The position numbers were made by a program, and so were the translations under genes. The notes beneath the pieces were generated by a model, which was given only the letters and a program-made list of their open reading frames with translations, did no database searches and was not told the DNA's origin. A stretch of DNA of 64,000 nucleotides from Modestobacter sp. VKM Ac-2977 (lineage in GTDB: Bacteria > Actinomycetota > Actinomycetes > Mycobacteriales > Geodermatophilaceae). The stretch covers positions 310,001 through 374,000 of the forward strand of contig NZ_JAPVBQ010000001.1 in assembly GCF_026968045.1 (NCBI RefSeq), given 5' to 3'. Below are positions 1 through 7,046 of this stretch, piece by piece (the stretch's first letter is position 1; each line of letters opens with the position of its first letter).

Positions 1-141
1 GACCCAGCGGCTGCCCAGGCTCCCGAGGGTGCAGCCGACGGCGAGCACCGGCAGCGCCGCAGCCGCGGTGGAGCCCCGCCGGCCGGTGACGGCCAGCGCG
101 ATCCCGCCACCCCACGTGCGCGGGGCGGGGGAGTCGGGCAC
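1..141 (-). CDS. N-terminal part of a leftward membrane protein (partial)
   Basis: An open frame runs leftward off the window edge from a GTG at 141 and gives 47 codons. Nearly every third position is G or C, as in the real genes here. After a short polar start (VPDSPAPRTWGGG) the product is rich in Ala, Leu, Val and Gly, as expected for a first membrane segment. It is divergent from the DUF3027 gene, with about 86 bp for promoters between them. The family cannot be named from so short a piece; a transporter is a guess. The start codon is uncertain. Confidence 0.4.
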   Translation of the reverse strand, partial: MPDSPAPRTWGGGIALAVTGRRGSTAAAALPVLAVGCTLGSLGSRWV

Positions 142-227
142 CCGCCCATGGTGCCGCAGCCGCCTGTGCGCGCTGCAGGTGGAAGGACGCCTCCCTGGCC
201 GGGACGGCCTTGCCGTCATCGGCGACA

Positions 228-1049
228 ATGGGGGACGTGTCCGACTCAACTCCTGCCGCCGCGTCCCCTGGCTCCTCTCCCGACGAGGTGCTGGCCGCTG
301 CGGTCGAGCAGGCCCGGGCCGCCGCGATCGAGGTGGCCGGTGACCCGGCGGCGGTCGGTGAGCACCTGGGGGTGACCCCGGAGGCGCTCGGTGAGCAGGC
401 CGACCCCGCGCTCGGCGTCGTCGGCACGCACTCCTTCGCCGCCACCCTGCTCGGTTACGCCGGGTGGCACTGGGCCGTGACGCTGGCCGCGGTGCCCGGC
501 GCCGACGAGGTCACCCTCGACGAGGTCGTGCTGCTCCCGGGTGACTCGGCGCTGCTCGCCCCGGCGTGGGTGCCGTGGCACGAGCGGCTGCGCCCCGGCG
601 ACCTGTCGGTGGGCGACGTGCTGCCCTCCACCGAGGACGACGCCCGGCTGGTGCCCGCGTACCTGGCCGACGACGACTCCGCCGAGGACCCGGCCGGCCG
701 CGTCGTCGCCGAGGAGCTGGGCATCGGCCGGGAGCGGGTGCTCTCACCCGAGGGGCGGATCGAGGCCGCGCAGCGCTGGCGCGACGGGGACTTCGGGCCC
801 CGCTCGTCGATGGCCCGGCACGCCCCCGGCCCCTGCTCGACCTGCGGTTTCTACCTGCCGCTGGCCGGTTCGCTCCGGCTGTCGCTGGGTGCCTGCAGCA
901 ACGCCTACGCCCCGGCCGACGGGCACGTCGTCACCGCCGACTACGGCTGCGGCGCGCACAGCCAGGCCAGCCTGGAGCGCACCGACGGCGAGCCGGCCGA
1001 GTTCACCCCCACGGCGCGCTACGACACCGCGGACTTCGACGTCATCTGA
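228..1049 (+). CDS. DUF3027 family protein
   Basis: This 273-residue soluble protein matches the actinobacterial DUF3027 family, whose function is unknown. The C-terminal third carries a Cys set that looks metal-binding: CSTC near residues 203-206, a Cys near 223, and the motif YGCGAHS near 240. The middle holds the conserved LLGYAGWHWAVTLA and the acidic LLPGDSALLAPAWVPW segment. I chose ATG 228. An ATG six codons earlier and a GTG at 237 are also in frame, and no clear ribosome binding site decides between them. The gene is convergent with the DUF2530 gene across a hairpin. Confidence 0.85.
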   Translation: MGDVSDSTPAAASPGSSPDEVLAAAVEQARAAAIEVAGDPAAVGEHLGVTPEALGEQADPALGVVGTHSFAATLLGYAGWHWAVTLAAVPGADEVTLDEVVLLPGDSALLAPAWVPWHERLRPGDLSVGDVLPSTEDDARLVPAYLADDDSAEDPAGRVVAEELGIGRERVLSPEGRIEAAQRWRDGDFGPRSSMARHAPGPCSTCGFYLPLAGSLRLSLGACSNAYAPADGHVVTADYGCGAHSQASLERTDGEPAEFTPTARYDTADFDVI

Positions 1050-1088
1050 GCGCCGCGCCCAGGCGCATCGCACGCTCTTCGCCCGCTG

Positions 1089-1130
1089 TGCACGCCCTAC
1101 AGCACGTGCAGTGTGTGCACTGGGCGTGCA
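1089..1130. terminator. Hairpin between convergent genes
   Basis: Arms TGCACGCCC (1089-1097) and GGGCGTGCA (1122-1130) pair perfectly around a 24-base loop. The loop itself contains further self-complementary stretches (GCACGTGC, and AGTG/CACT). It lies between the stop of the DUF3027 gene (1049) and the stop of the leftward DUF2530 gene (1146), so it probably ends transcription in both directions. There is no T tract, as is common in high-GC actinobacteria. Confidence 0.55.
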
Positions 1131-1145
1131 ATGGGGCAGGTCGTC

Positions 1146-1355
1146 TCAGCGCTGGCCCTGCCAGCGCATGAGCGCCAGTCCGAGGCCGGGCAGCACGACG
1201 CCGGCCACGCAGGTCCAGGTCCAGACCGGGTCGACCCGGTCGCCGAGGAAGAGCAGCACCACGAGGGCGATCGCCCACAGCGCGGTACCCGTCAGGACCA
1301 CCCGCACCGTGTCGACCTGCAGGGGCGGCGGAGAGGGCCGGGTCGGAGCGGGCAC
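1146..1355 (-). CDS. DUF2530 small membrane protein
   Basis: This 69-residue protein matches the DUF2530 family of actinobacterial two-span membrane proteins. The N-terminus is a Pro-rich cytoplasmic tail followed by the typical LQVDTVRVVLTGTALWAIAL. The first span covers roughly residues 20-40 and the second roughly 45-62, and the end is the basic MRWQGQR. Function is unknown. In other actinobacteria it is often close to DUF3027, as here. The 165 bp between its start and the permease start at 1521 should hold both divergent promoters; I recognise no motif there. Confidence 0.85.
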   Translation of the reverse strand: MPAPTRPSPPPLQVDTVRVVLTGTALWAIALVVLLFLGDRVDPVWTWTCVAGVVLPGLGLALMRWQGQR

Positions 1356-1520
1356 CCCCCGACCCTAGGCCGCTGAACCGCAGGTCGGAACGGTGGTCCG
1401 TCCGACGCGCCCGGGCGGTGTGGCACGCTGTCGCCGCTCGATGCCACCCGCACCGGGCGGCCCGCCGGGGACGTCGACCCCGCCGGAGCCGCGCCGGTCG
1501 CCGTCCCCGGGGGTCCACCC

Positions 1521-3080
1521 ATGCCCGACAAGTCCCGCAAGCGTGCCCGCAAGGTCGTCAGTGGCACGGGTGCGACCGCCGTCGGCGCCGCGCCCGCACC
1601 GGCCGACGCCGGGACCCCCGCCGAAGTCGTGACCGGCCCCCGGCGCAGCCCCGGGCCGAGGGTGCGCCCGAAGAACGGGCTGGACCGCTACTTCTCGATC
1701 ACCGAGCGGCGGTCCACGGTCGCCCGTGAGGTGCGGGGTGGCTTCACGACGTTCTTCGCGATGGCCTACATCGTCGTGCTGAACCCGATCATCCTGTCCG
1801 GCGCGGACGTCGACGGGAACACGCTGCCGTTCGCCTCGGTCGCCGCCGTCACGGCGTTCGTGGCCGGCGTGCTGACCATCGCGATGGGCATCGTGGGGCG
1901 CTACCCGTTCGCGCTGGCCACCGGCCTGGGCATCAACGCGATCGTCGCCGTCTACGCCGCCACCCAGCTCACCTGGCCCGAGGTGATGGGGCTGGTCGTG
2001 CTGGAGGGCCTGCTCATCGCCGTGCTGGTGCTCACCGGCTTCCGCCGAGCGGTGTTCGAGGCGATCCCGGCCCAGCTGAAGATCGCCATCGCGGTCGGCA
2101 TCGGCTTCTTCCTGACCATCATCGGGCTGGCCGACGCCGGGGTCATCCGGCCCGGTTCGCCGCTGATCAGCTTCGGCGTCGGGGGCCAGCTGGCGGGCTG
2201 GCCGCTGCTCACCTTCGTCGTCGGCCTGCTGGTCACCAGCGTGCTCGTCGTCCGGAAGGTCCGGGGCGGCCTGCTCCTCGGCATCGTGCTCACGACGCTG
2301 TTCGCCATCGTGGTCGAGGCGATCGCCGGCATCGGGCCGCGGGTGGGCCCCGACGGCAACGAGCTGGACCCGCGGGGCTGGGCGCTGCAGGTGCCCTCGT
2401 GGCCCGACGACTGGTTCGGCCTGCCCGACCTGTCGTTGATCGGCAACTTCTCGCTGTTCGGGGGCTTCGACCGGATCGGCGTCCTGGCCGCTCTGCTCAT
2501 CGTCTTCTCGATCATGATCGCGGACTTCTTCGACACCGTCGGCACCGTGACGGCGGTGGGCGCCGAGGGCGACCTGCTCGACGAGGACCGCAACCTGCCC
2601 CGCTCCCAGCCGGTCCTGCTGGTCGACTCGCTGGCCGCGGCGGCCGGTGGCGCGTCGAGCATCTCGTCGAACACCACCTACATCGAGAGCGCCGCCGGCG
2701 TCGGGGACGGCGCCCGCACCGGCCTGGCCAGCGTGGTCACAGGCCTGGTGTTCCTGGTGGCCGCCTTCTTCACGCCGCTGGTGCAGGTGGTGCCCTCCGA
2801 GGCCGCCGCACCGGTGCTGGTGATCGTGGGCGCCATGCTGATCAGCCAGATCCGCGACCTGTCCTGGGACGACATGTCGCTGGTCATCCCCGCCTTCCTG
2901 ACGATCGCGCTCATGCCGTTCACCTACTCGATCACCAACGGGATCGGTGCCGGGGTGGTCAGCTTCGTGCTGCTGCGGCTGGCGGTCGGCCGCGGTCGCG
3001 ACGTGCACCCGCTCATGTGGGTGGTGGCCGCCGTCTTCGTCGTCTACTTCGCACTCGAGCCGATCCAGCAGCTCTTGTGA
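1521..3080 (+). CDS. NCS2-family purine permease (AzgA-like)
   Basis: This 519-residue inner-membrane protein of the NCS2 (nucleobase:cation symporter-2) family belongs to the AzgA/GhxP branch, which imports adenine, guanine or hypoxanthine with protons. Family marks are GLDRYFSITERRST just before the first span, GGFTTFFAMAYIVVLNP, ATGLGINAIVA, ADFFDTVGT near residue 335, and SSNTTYIESAAGVGDGARTG near residue 385. About 13 hydrophobic spans are visible. The first 45 residues are a basic, Ala/Pro-rich extension that is longer than usual, so a start closer to the conserved region is possible, but no better start codon stands out. Confidence 0.9.
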   Translation: MPDKSRKRARKVVSGTGATAVGAAPAPADAGTPAEVVTGPRRSPGPRVRPKNGLDRYFSITERRSTVAREVRGGFTTFFAMAYIVVLNPIILSGADVDGNTLPFASVAAVTAFVAGVLTIAMGIVGRYPFALATGLGINAIVAVYAATQLTWPEVMGLVVLEGLLIAVLVLTGFRRAVFEAIPAQLKIAIAVGIGFFLTIIGLADAGVIRPGSPLISFGVGGQLAGWPLLTFVVGLLVTSVLVVRKVRGGLLLGIVLTTLFAIVVEAIAGIGPRVGPDGNELDPRGWALQVPSWPDDWFGLPDLSLIGNFSLFGGFDRIGVLAALLIVFSIMIADFFDTVGTVTAVGAEGDLLDEDRNLPRSQPVLLVDSLAAAAGGASSISSNTTYIESAAGVGDGARTGLASVVTGLVFLVAAFFTPLVQVVPSEAAAPVLVIVGAMLISQIRDLSWDDMSLVIPAFLTIALMPFTYSITNGIGAGVVSFVLLRLAVGRGRDVHPLMWVVAAVFVVYFALEPIQQLL

Positions 3081-3124
3081 GCGGTTGCTGGTCGCATCTC
3101 GTTAGGCAGGCTTTCTACTCCGGT

Positions 3125-3130
3125 TAAGGT
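3125..3130 (+). promoter_or_regulatory. Probable -10 element of the MarR-MFS operon
   Basis: TAAGGT fits the TANNNT pattern of actinobacterial -10 elements and ends seven bases before the GTG at 3138. The MarR message is therefore probably leaderless or nearly so. The same bases partly resemble a ribosome binding site (AGGTGG), so the two readings cannot be separated by eye. No convincing -35 is visible. Confidence 0.35.
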
Positions 3131-3137
3131 GGCAGAC

Positions 3138-3572
3138 GTGGCACGGACGACGCTGGACACCGCGGCGCTCGCCCACGACCTGCGGCTGGCCGTCATGCGG
3201 TTCTCCCGGCGGCTGCGCAACCAGCGGGTGGACACCTCGGTGACCCTCACCCACCTGGCGGCGCTGTCGACCCTCAAGCGGCACGGTGCGATGAGCCCGG
3301 GTGAGCTGGCCGCGCACGAGCGGGTGCAGCCGCCGTCGATGACCCGGGTGGTCGTCGCGCTGGAGTCCCGCGGGCTGGTCACCCGCACCCCGCACCCCAC
3401 CGACGGCCGGCAGGTGGTCATCGACCTGACCGCGGCGGCCGAGGAGCTCCTGACCGAGGAGGTCCGGGCCCGCGAGGCGTGGTTGGCCGGCCGCCTCCAG
3501 GAGCTGTCCGCCGAGGACCGCACCGTGCTGCGCGAGGCCGCGGTGATCATGGAGAAGCTCGCCAGTGGGTGA
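3138..3572 (+). CDS. MarR-family transcriptional regulator
   Basis: This 144-residue MarR-type winged-helix protein should bind DNA as a dimer. The winged helix-turn-helix runs from about residue 40 (LTHLAALSTLKRHGAMSPGELA) through the recognition helix (VQPPSMTRVVVALESRGLVTR) to the wing (TPHPTDGRQVVIDLT), followed by the C-terminal dimer helix. GTG 3138 was chosen over an in-frame GTG at 3129 because a TANNNT element sits seven bases upstream. Its stop overlaps the start of the MFS gene (GTGA), so the pair is translationally coupled. The likely job is to control the exporter in response to a small ligand. Confidence 0.9.
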   Translation: MARTTLDTAALAHDLRLAVMRFSRRLRNQRVDTSVTLTHLAALSTLKRHGAMSPGELAAHERVQPPSMTRVVVALESRGLVTRTPHPTDGRQVVIDLTAAAEELLTEEVRAREAWLAGRLQELSAEDRTVLREAAVIMEKLASG

Positions 3573-4948
3573 CCTCGACGCCTCCTGACCGCACGGAGCG
3601 CGCCGGCATGTTCCGGGCGCTGCGCGTCCGCAACTTCCGGCTCTACGTCTCGGCCAACCTGGTCAGCCAGACCGGTACCTGGATGCAGCGCATCGGCCAG
3701 GACTGGCTGGTGCTGCAGCTGTCGGGGGACAGCGGCGTCGCACTGGGCATCACCACCGCCCTGCAGTTCGGCCCGACGCTGTTCTTCAGCTTCTACGGCG
3801 GGGTGCTGGCCGACCGGTACGACAAGCGCCGGATGCTGATGCTCACCCAGGCCGTCATGGGCGTGCTCGCCCTGACGCTGGGCCTGATGGTCGCCGCCGA
3901 CGCGATCGCGCTGTGGCACGTCTACCTGCTGGCCCTGGGCCTGGGCGTGGTGTCCTCGCTCGACGTCCCGGTGCGCCAGTCGTTCGTCTCGGAGATGGTC
4001 GGCTCGGACCTGCTGGCCAACGCGGTGAGCCTGAACTCCACGGTGTTCAACAGCGCCCGGCTGGTGGGCCCCGCGGTGGCCGGGGCGCTGATCGCGGTCT
4101 CGGGCGGGGACACCGCCCCGGCGTTCCTGGTGAACGCCGCCACCTACGCGTCCACCATCGCCGCGCTGGCCGCCATGCGGGTCGGGGAGCTCAGTCGCAG
4201 CACGCCGGTCGCCCGCACGCGAGGCCAGTTGCGGGAGACGCTGGTGTACACCCGGCAGCACCCGGACCTGCAGCTGGCCATGCTGCTCGCGTTCTGCGTG
4301 GGCACCTTCGGCTTCAACACCCAGATCACCATCGCGCTGATGGCCCGAGAGGTGTTCGACCTGGGCGCCGGGGCGTTCGGGCTGCTCTCCACCGCCTACG
4401 CCGTCGGCTCGCTGTCCGGTGCGCTGCTGTCGACCCGGCGCAGCACCCGGCCGCTGCAGCGGTTCCTCATCGTGTCCGCCATCGCGTTCGGGTTGCTGCT
4501 CGTGGTGAGCGGGCTGATGGGCAACTACTACGCGTTCGCCGCCGTCCTCATCCCGACCGGCGCGGCGGCGCTGGTGTTCAGCGTGGCCTGCAACAGCTTC
4601 GTGCAGCTGGGCGTGGACCCGCACATGCGCGGCCGGGTGCTGGCGCTCTACTTCATCTGCTTCATGGGTGGGACGCCGGTCGGTGCGCCGCTGATCGGCT
4701 GGGTCTCCGAGCGCTTCGGTGCGCCCTGGGGGTTCATCGGCGGCGGCCTGGTCGTCGTGGTGACGGCGATCGCCGCGGGGGCGGTGCTCTCCCGGGGCCG
4801 GCAGGTGCGCCTGGAGCTGCACGTCCGCCCCCCCAGCATGCAGCTGCACGTCGCGGCCGCCACGTCGCCGACCCGCGCTGCCGGGCTGGCCGCGGTGGCC
4901 GACGGCGAGCCGCCCGGGGAGCAGGGGACGCGCGACCAGATGCGCTGA
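3569..4948 (+). CDS. MFS transporter (MFS_3/EntS-like exporter)
   Basis: This 459-residue, 12-span major facilitator of the MFS_3 (EntS) type probably exports drugs or siderophore-like compounds by proton antiport. It opens with the family signature MFRALRVRNFRLYVSANL, followed by SQTGTWMQRIGQDWLVL. The loop motif GGVLADRYDKRRML after span 2 is the MFS motif A. The GTG at 3569 overlaps the MarR stop and is the natural start. The product ends in a hydrophilic 45-residue tail. Substrate is unknown. A MarR partner argues for inducible efflux. Confidence 0.9.
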   Translation: MTSTPPDRTERAGMFRALRVRNFRLYVSANLVSQTGTWMQRIGQDWLVLQLSGDSGVALGITTALQFGPTLFFSFYGGVLADRYDKRRMLMLTQAVMGVLALTLGLMVAADAIALWHVYLLALGLGVVSSLDVPVRQSFVSEMVGSDLLANAVSLNSTVFNSARLVGPAVAGALIAVSGGDTAPAFLVNAATYASTIAALAAMRVGELSRSTPVARTRGQLRETLVYTRQHPDLQLAMLLAFCVGTFGFNTQITIALMAREVFDLGAGAFGLLSTAYAVGSLSGALLSTRRSTRPLQRFLIVSAIAFGLLLVVSGLMGNYYAFAAVLIPTGAAALVFSVACNSFVQLGVDPHMRGRVLALYFICFMGGTPVGAPLIGWVSERFGAPWGFIGGGLVVVVTAIAAGAVLSRGRQVRLELHVRPPSMQLHVAAATSPTRAAGLAAVADGEPPGEQGTRDQMR

Positions 4949-4962
4949 GACGCGCGCATCTG
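4937..4962 (+). terminator. Hairpin across the MFS stop codon
   Basis: CAGATGCGC (4937-4945) and GCGCATCTG (4954-4962) are perfect 9-base inverted arms with an 8-base loop that includes the TGA of the MFS gene. It probably terminates the MarR-MFS transcript. Confidence 0.5.
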
Positions 4963-5015
4963 GGTGATCGGCCGATTCCATTGCGTGACCGGCGCGGTAG
5001 CACTCAGCGTTCGCG

Positions 5016-5044
5016 TTGTCACAGGGCGGTGTCCGACGTACGTT
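5016..5044 (+). promoter_or_regulatory. Promoter for the 5051 gene, leaderless type
   Basis: TTGTCA (5016-5021) and TACGTT (5039-5044) are separated by exactly 17 bp and match housekeeping -35 and TANNNT -10 elements. The GTG start at 5051 lies six bases after the -10, so the message should begin at or next to the start codon. Confidence 0.6.
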
Positions 5045-5050
5045 CGGTAG

Positions 5051-5599
5051 GTGCCCTCAGGAGGGTCTGTCTCCGCGCAAGCCGGGGCGTCGTTGCTGCA
5101 GCTGGGTGGCACCGTCGCCCTGTTGGTCGTGGGCGTGGCCGTCCTGGTCCTGCTGCTCCGCTGGGCCACCGGCCAGCTCCAGGCCGACCGGGCGGCCCGC
5201 CGCCGCGCCCGGGCCCTCCCCGAGTCCGCCGCCCGCCCGGCCGCGCCCCTCCCCGCTGCGGCACCGCCCCGCCGCCGGGCCACCGGCTCCCATCCCGCCG
5301 GGCGTCGGGTGCCGCGGAACACGGTCGCGACCGGGCCGACCGAGCGCCCACATCGGCCGCTGGAGCGGGTCGCGGCCGACCTGCGCCGGCTCGCCCGCGA
5401 GCTCGCCATGGTGCCCGGCGGGATGCCGATGGAGCGCCGCCGCGGTCTGCTCGCCGCCTACGACGACCTGCTCGTGGAGGCCGCTGTGCTGCTCGAGGTG
5501 CCCCAGCAGCTGACCGAGGTCCCCGAGGAGGCCCGCGAGTTCGAGCGCATCCGGCTGCTCGGGGCGCTCGAGGCCGCCGGGCTGGTGGTGACCGGCTGA
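5051..5599 (+). CDS. Membrane-anchored protein of unknown function
   Basis: This 182-residue protein matches no family I recognise. One hydrophobic span at about residues 15-40 (LLQLGGTVALLVVGVAVLVLLLRW) is followed by a very basic, Pro/Ala-rich linker to about residue 100. A C-terminal helical domain of about 80 residues follows (RVAADLRRLARELAMVPGGMPMERRRGLLAAYDDLLVEAAVLLEV). The arrangement suggests a single-pass protein with a cytoplasmic helical domain. The GTG start is supported by a promoter six bases upstream. Its TGA overlaps the probable CTG start of thpR, so the two genes are translationally coupled. Confidence 0.75.
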   Translation: MPSGGSVSAQAGASLLQLGGTVALLVVGVAVLVLLLRWATGQLQADRAARRRARALPESAARPAAPLPAAAPPRRRATGSHPAGRRVPRNTVATGPTERPHRPLERVAADLRRLARELAMVPGGMPMERRRGLLAAYDDLLVEAAVLLEVPQQLTEVPEEAREFERIRLLGALEAAGLVVTG

Positions 5600-6177
5600 C
5601 CGAGTCGGCACCCCGGCTCCCCTCGGCCGGCCGGCTGTTCCTCGCCGTCGACCCGCCCGTACCGGCCGTCAGCGACCTCGAGCGGGCGCTCCAGCCACTG
5701 CGTCCGGCCCCCGGTGCGCCCCGGTGGACGCCGACGTCCCGCTGGCACCTGACCCTGGCGTTCCTCGACGAGGTGCCGCTGCCGCTGCTGACCCCCCTGC
5801 GCGCGGCGGTGGCCCCTGCGGTCGCCCGCACGCCGCCGATGTCCCTGCAGTTGGCCGGTGGTGGACGGTTCGGGTCGCGCCGTCGTCCCTCGGTCTGCTG
5901 GGTCGGGCTGGGCGGTGACGTGCCGCAGCTGACCGCGCTCGCCGGGCGGCTGGCCGACGCCGCGCGGGCGGTCGGCCTCCCGGTCGAGGACCGGCCGTTC
6001 CGGGCGCACCTGACCGTGGGGCGGTGGCGGCCCGGCCAGCCGGCGGACGGCGACCTGCCCGAACGGCTCGCCGGGTACCGCGGCCCGGCCTGGCCGGTGC
6101 ACGAGGTGGTGCTGTGGCGCAGCCACCTCGGCCCCGAGCCGCGCTACGAGCGGACGGCGGCCTGGCCGGTCGGCTGA
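5596..6177 (+). CDS. thpR: RNA 2',3'-cyclic phosphodiesterase (LigT/ThpR family)
   Basis: This 193-residue member of the 2H phosphoesterase superfamily opens 2',3'-cyclic phosphates at RNA ends. Both catalytic HxTx motifs are present: HLTLAFLDE at about residue 48 and HLTVGRWR at about residue 138. The N-terminal strand GRLFLAVDPP is also typical. No ATG, GTG or TTG lies in frame between the upstream gene and the first HxTx motif. The CTG at 5596, overlapping the previous TGA as CTGA and preceded by a GGTGGTGA stretch, is therefore the only sensible start. Length is normal for the family. Confidence 0.85.
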   Translation: MTESAPRLPSAGRLFLAVDPPVPAVSDLERALQPLRPAPGAPRWTPTSRWHLTLAFLDEVPLPLLTPLRAAVAPAVARTPPMSLQLAGGGRFGSRRRPSVCWVGLGGDVPQLTALAGRLADAARAVGLPVEDRPFRAHLTVGRWRPGQPADGDLPERLAGYRGPAWPVHEVVLWRSHLGPEPRYERTAAWPVG

Positions 6178-6220
6178 GCCCTGCACCTGCGGTGGTGGTC
6201 GGCCTGGCACGCTGTCCGCC

Positions 6221-7045
6221 GTGCCGCAGACCGATCCCCGTTCCGCCTTCGACACCGCGACCGCCGTCGCCCGCACCGAGGGCGGGGGCCTGGCCGCCGA
6301 CCTCGACCCGGGGTGGGACGTCGGCGGCGGCATCCTGAACGGCGGGTACCTGCTGTCCGTCGCCGGCCGGGCCGCCGTCCTGGAGTCGCCGCACGCCCAC
6401 CCGGTCGCGCTGTCGGCCAGCTACCTGCACGCCGCCGCGGCCGGTCCGGCGACGCTCACCGTCGCCCCGGGGCCGGCCGGCCGGACGCTCGCCCACTCGG
6501 CCGTCGTGCTGGCCGACGCCGCCGGGCCGGCGGTGACCGTCCAGGCGACGACGGCGACGCTCACGGCCGACGCCGCGTCGTACTCGTCGCCGATGCCGGC
6601 CGCGACCCCCGTGCAGGACTGCGTCTCCATCGCCGAGAACGCCCACCTGGCGCCGTCGTCGGTGTCGGTGCCGGGGCTCACCCAGCGGGTCGATGTCCGG
6701 CTGGACCCGCTGACCGCCGGCTGGGCGCTGGGACAGCCGGGGGAGGAGCCGATGATGCGGGCCTGGCTGCGGTTCGCCGACGGCCGCGACCCCGACCCGC
6801 TGGCGCTGGTCACCTTCGCCGACGCGCTGCCGCCGACGTCGTGGGCGATCGGCCTGTTCGGCTGGGCGCCCACGGTGCAGCTGCAGGTGCTGGTCCGTGC
6901 GCTGCCGGCGCCGGGGTGGTGCCTGGTCGAGGCGCGGGCGAACGAGATCGCCGGCGGCTGGCTGGACGAGGACTACCGGATCTGGGACTCCACCGGCCGG
7001 CTGGTCGCCCAGAGCCGCCAGCTCGCCCGGGCGCCGCGCACCTGA
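6221..7045 (+). CDS. TesB-like acyl-CoA thioesterase family protein
   Basis: This 274-residue protein looks like a double-hotdog TesB-like thioesterase. The first hotdog starts with DPGWDVGGGILNGGYLLSVAGRAAVL, the usual central-helix region. The second half contains LDPLTAGWALGQPG and EEPMMRAWLRFADGRDPDPLALVTFADALPPTSW, followed by PTVQLQVLVRA. C-terminal residues LVEARANEIAGGWLDEDYRIWDSTGRLVAQSRQLA are strongly conserved in this family. It probably hydrolyses acyl-CoA esters; the natural substrate is unknown. The GTG start follows only 43 bases after thpR. It ends one base from the stop of the convergent ABC permease gene. Confidence 0.85.
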   Translation: MPQTDPRSAFDTATAVARTEGGGLAADLDPGWDVGGGILNGGYLLSVAGRAAVLESPHAHPVALSASYLHAAAAGPATLTVAPGPAGRTLAHSAVVLADAAGPAVTVQATTATLTADAASYSSPMPAATPVQDCVSIAENAHLAPSSVSVPGLTQRVDVRLDPLTAGWALGQPGEEPMMRAWLRFADGRDPDPLALVTFADALPPTSWAIGLFGWAPTVQLQVLVRALPAPGWCLVEARANEIAGGWLDEDYRIWDSTGRLVAQSRQLARAPRT

Positions 7046-7046
7046 C

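Noticed and set aside
1365-3008. Long antisense frames opposite the purine permease, 3044-4981 and similar long frames elsewhere
   Set aside because: Such frames are expected opposite GC-rich genes. Their products are His/Arg/Gln-rich or Pro/Arg-rich with no family resemblance.
3097-3115. TTAGGC-containing stretch before the MarR-MFS operon as an iron box
   Set aside because: I count only about 10 of 19 matches to the DtxR/IdeR consensus and the right half is missing, so it is too weak to call.
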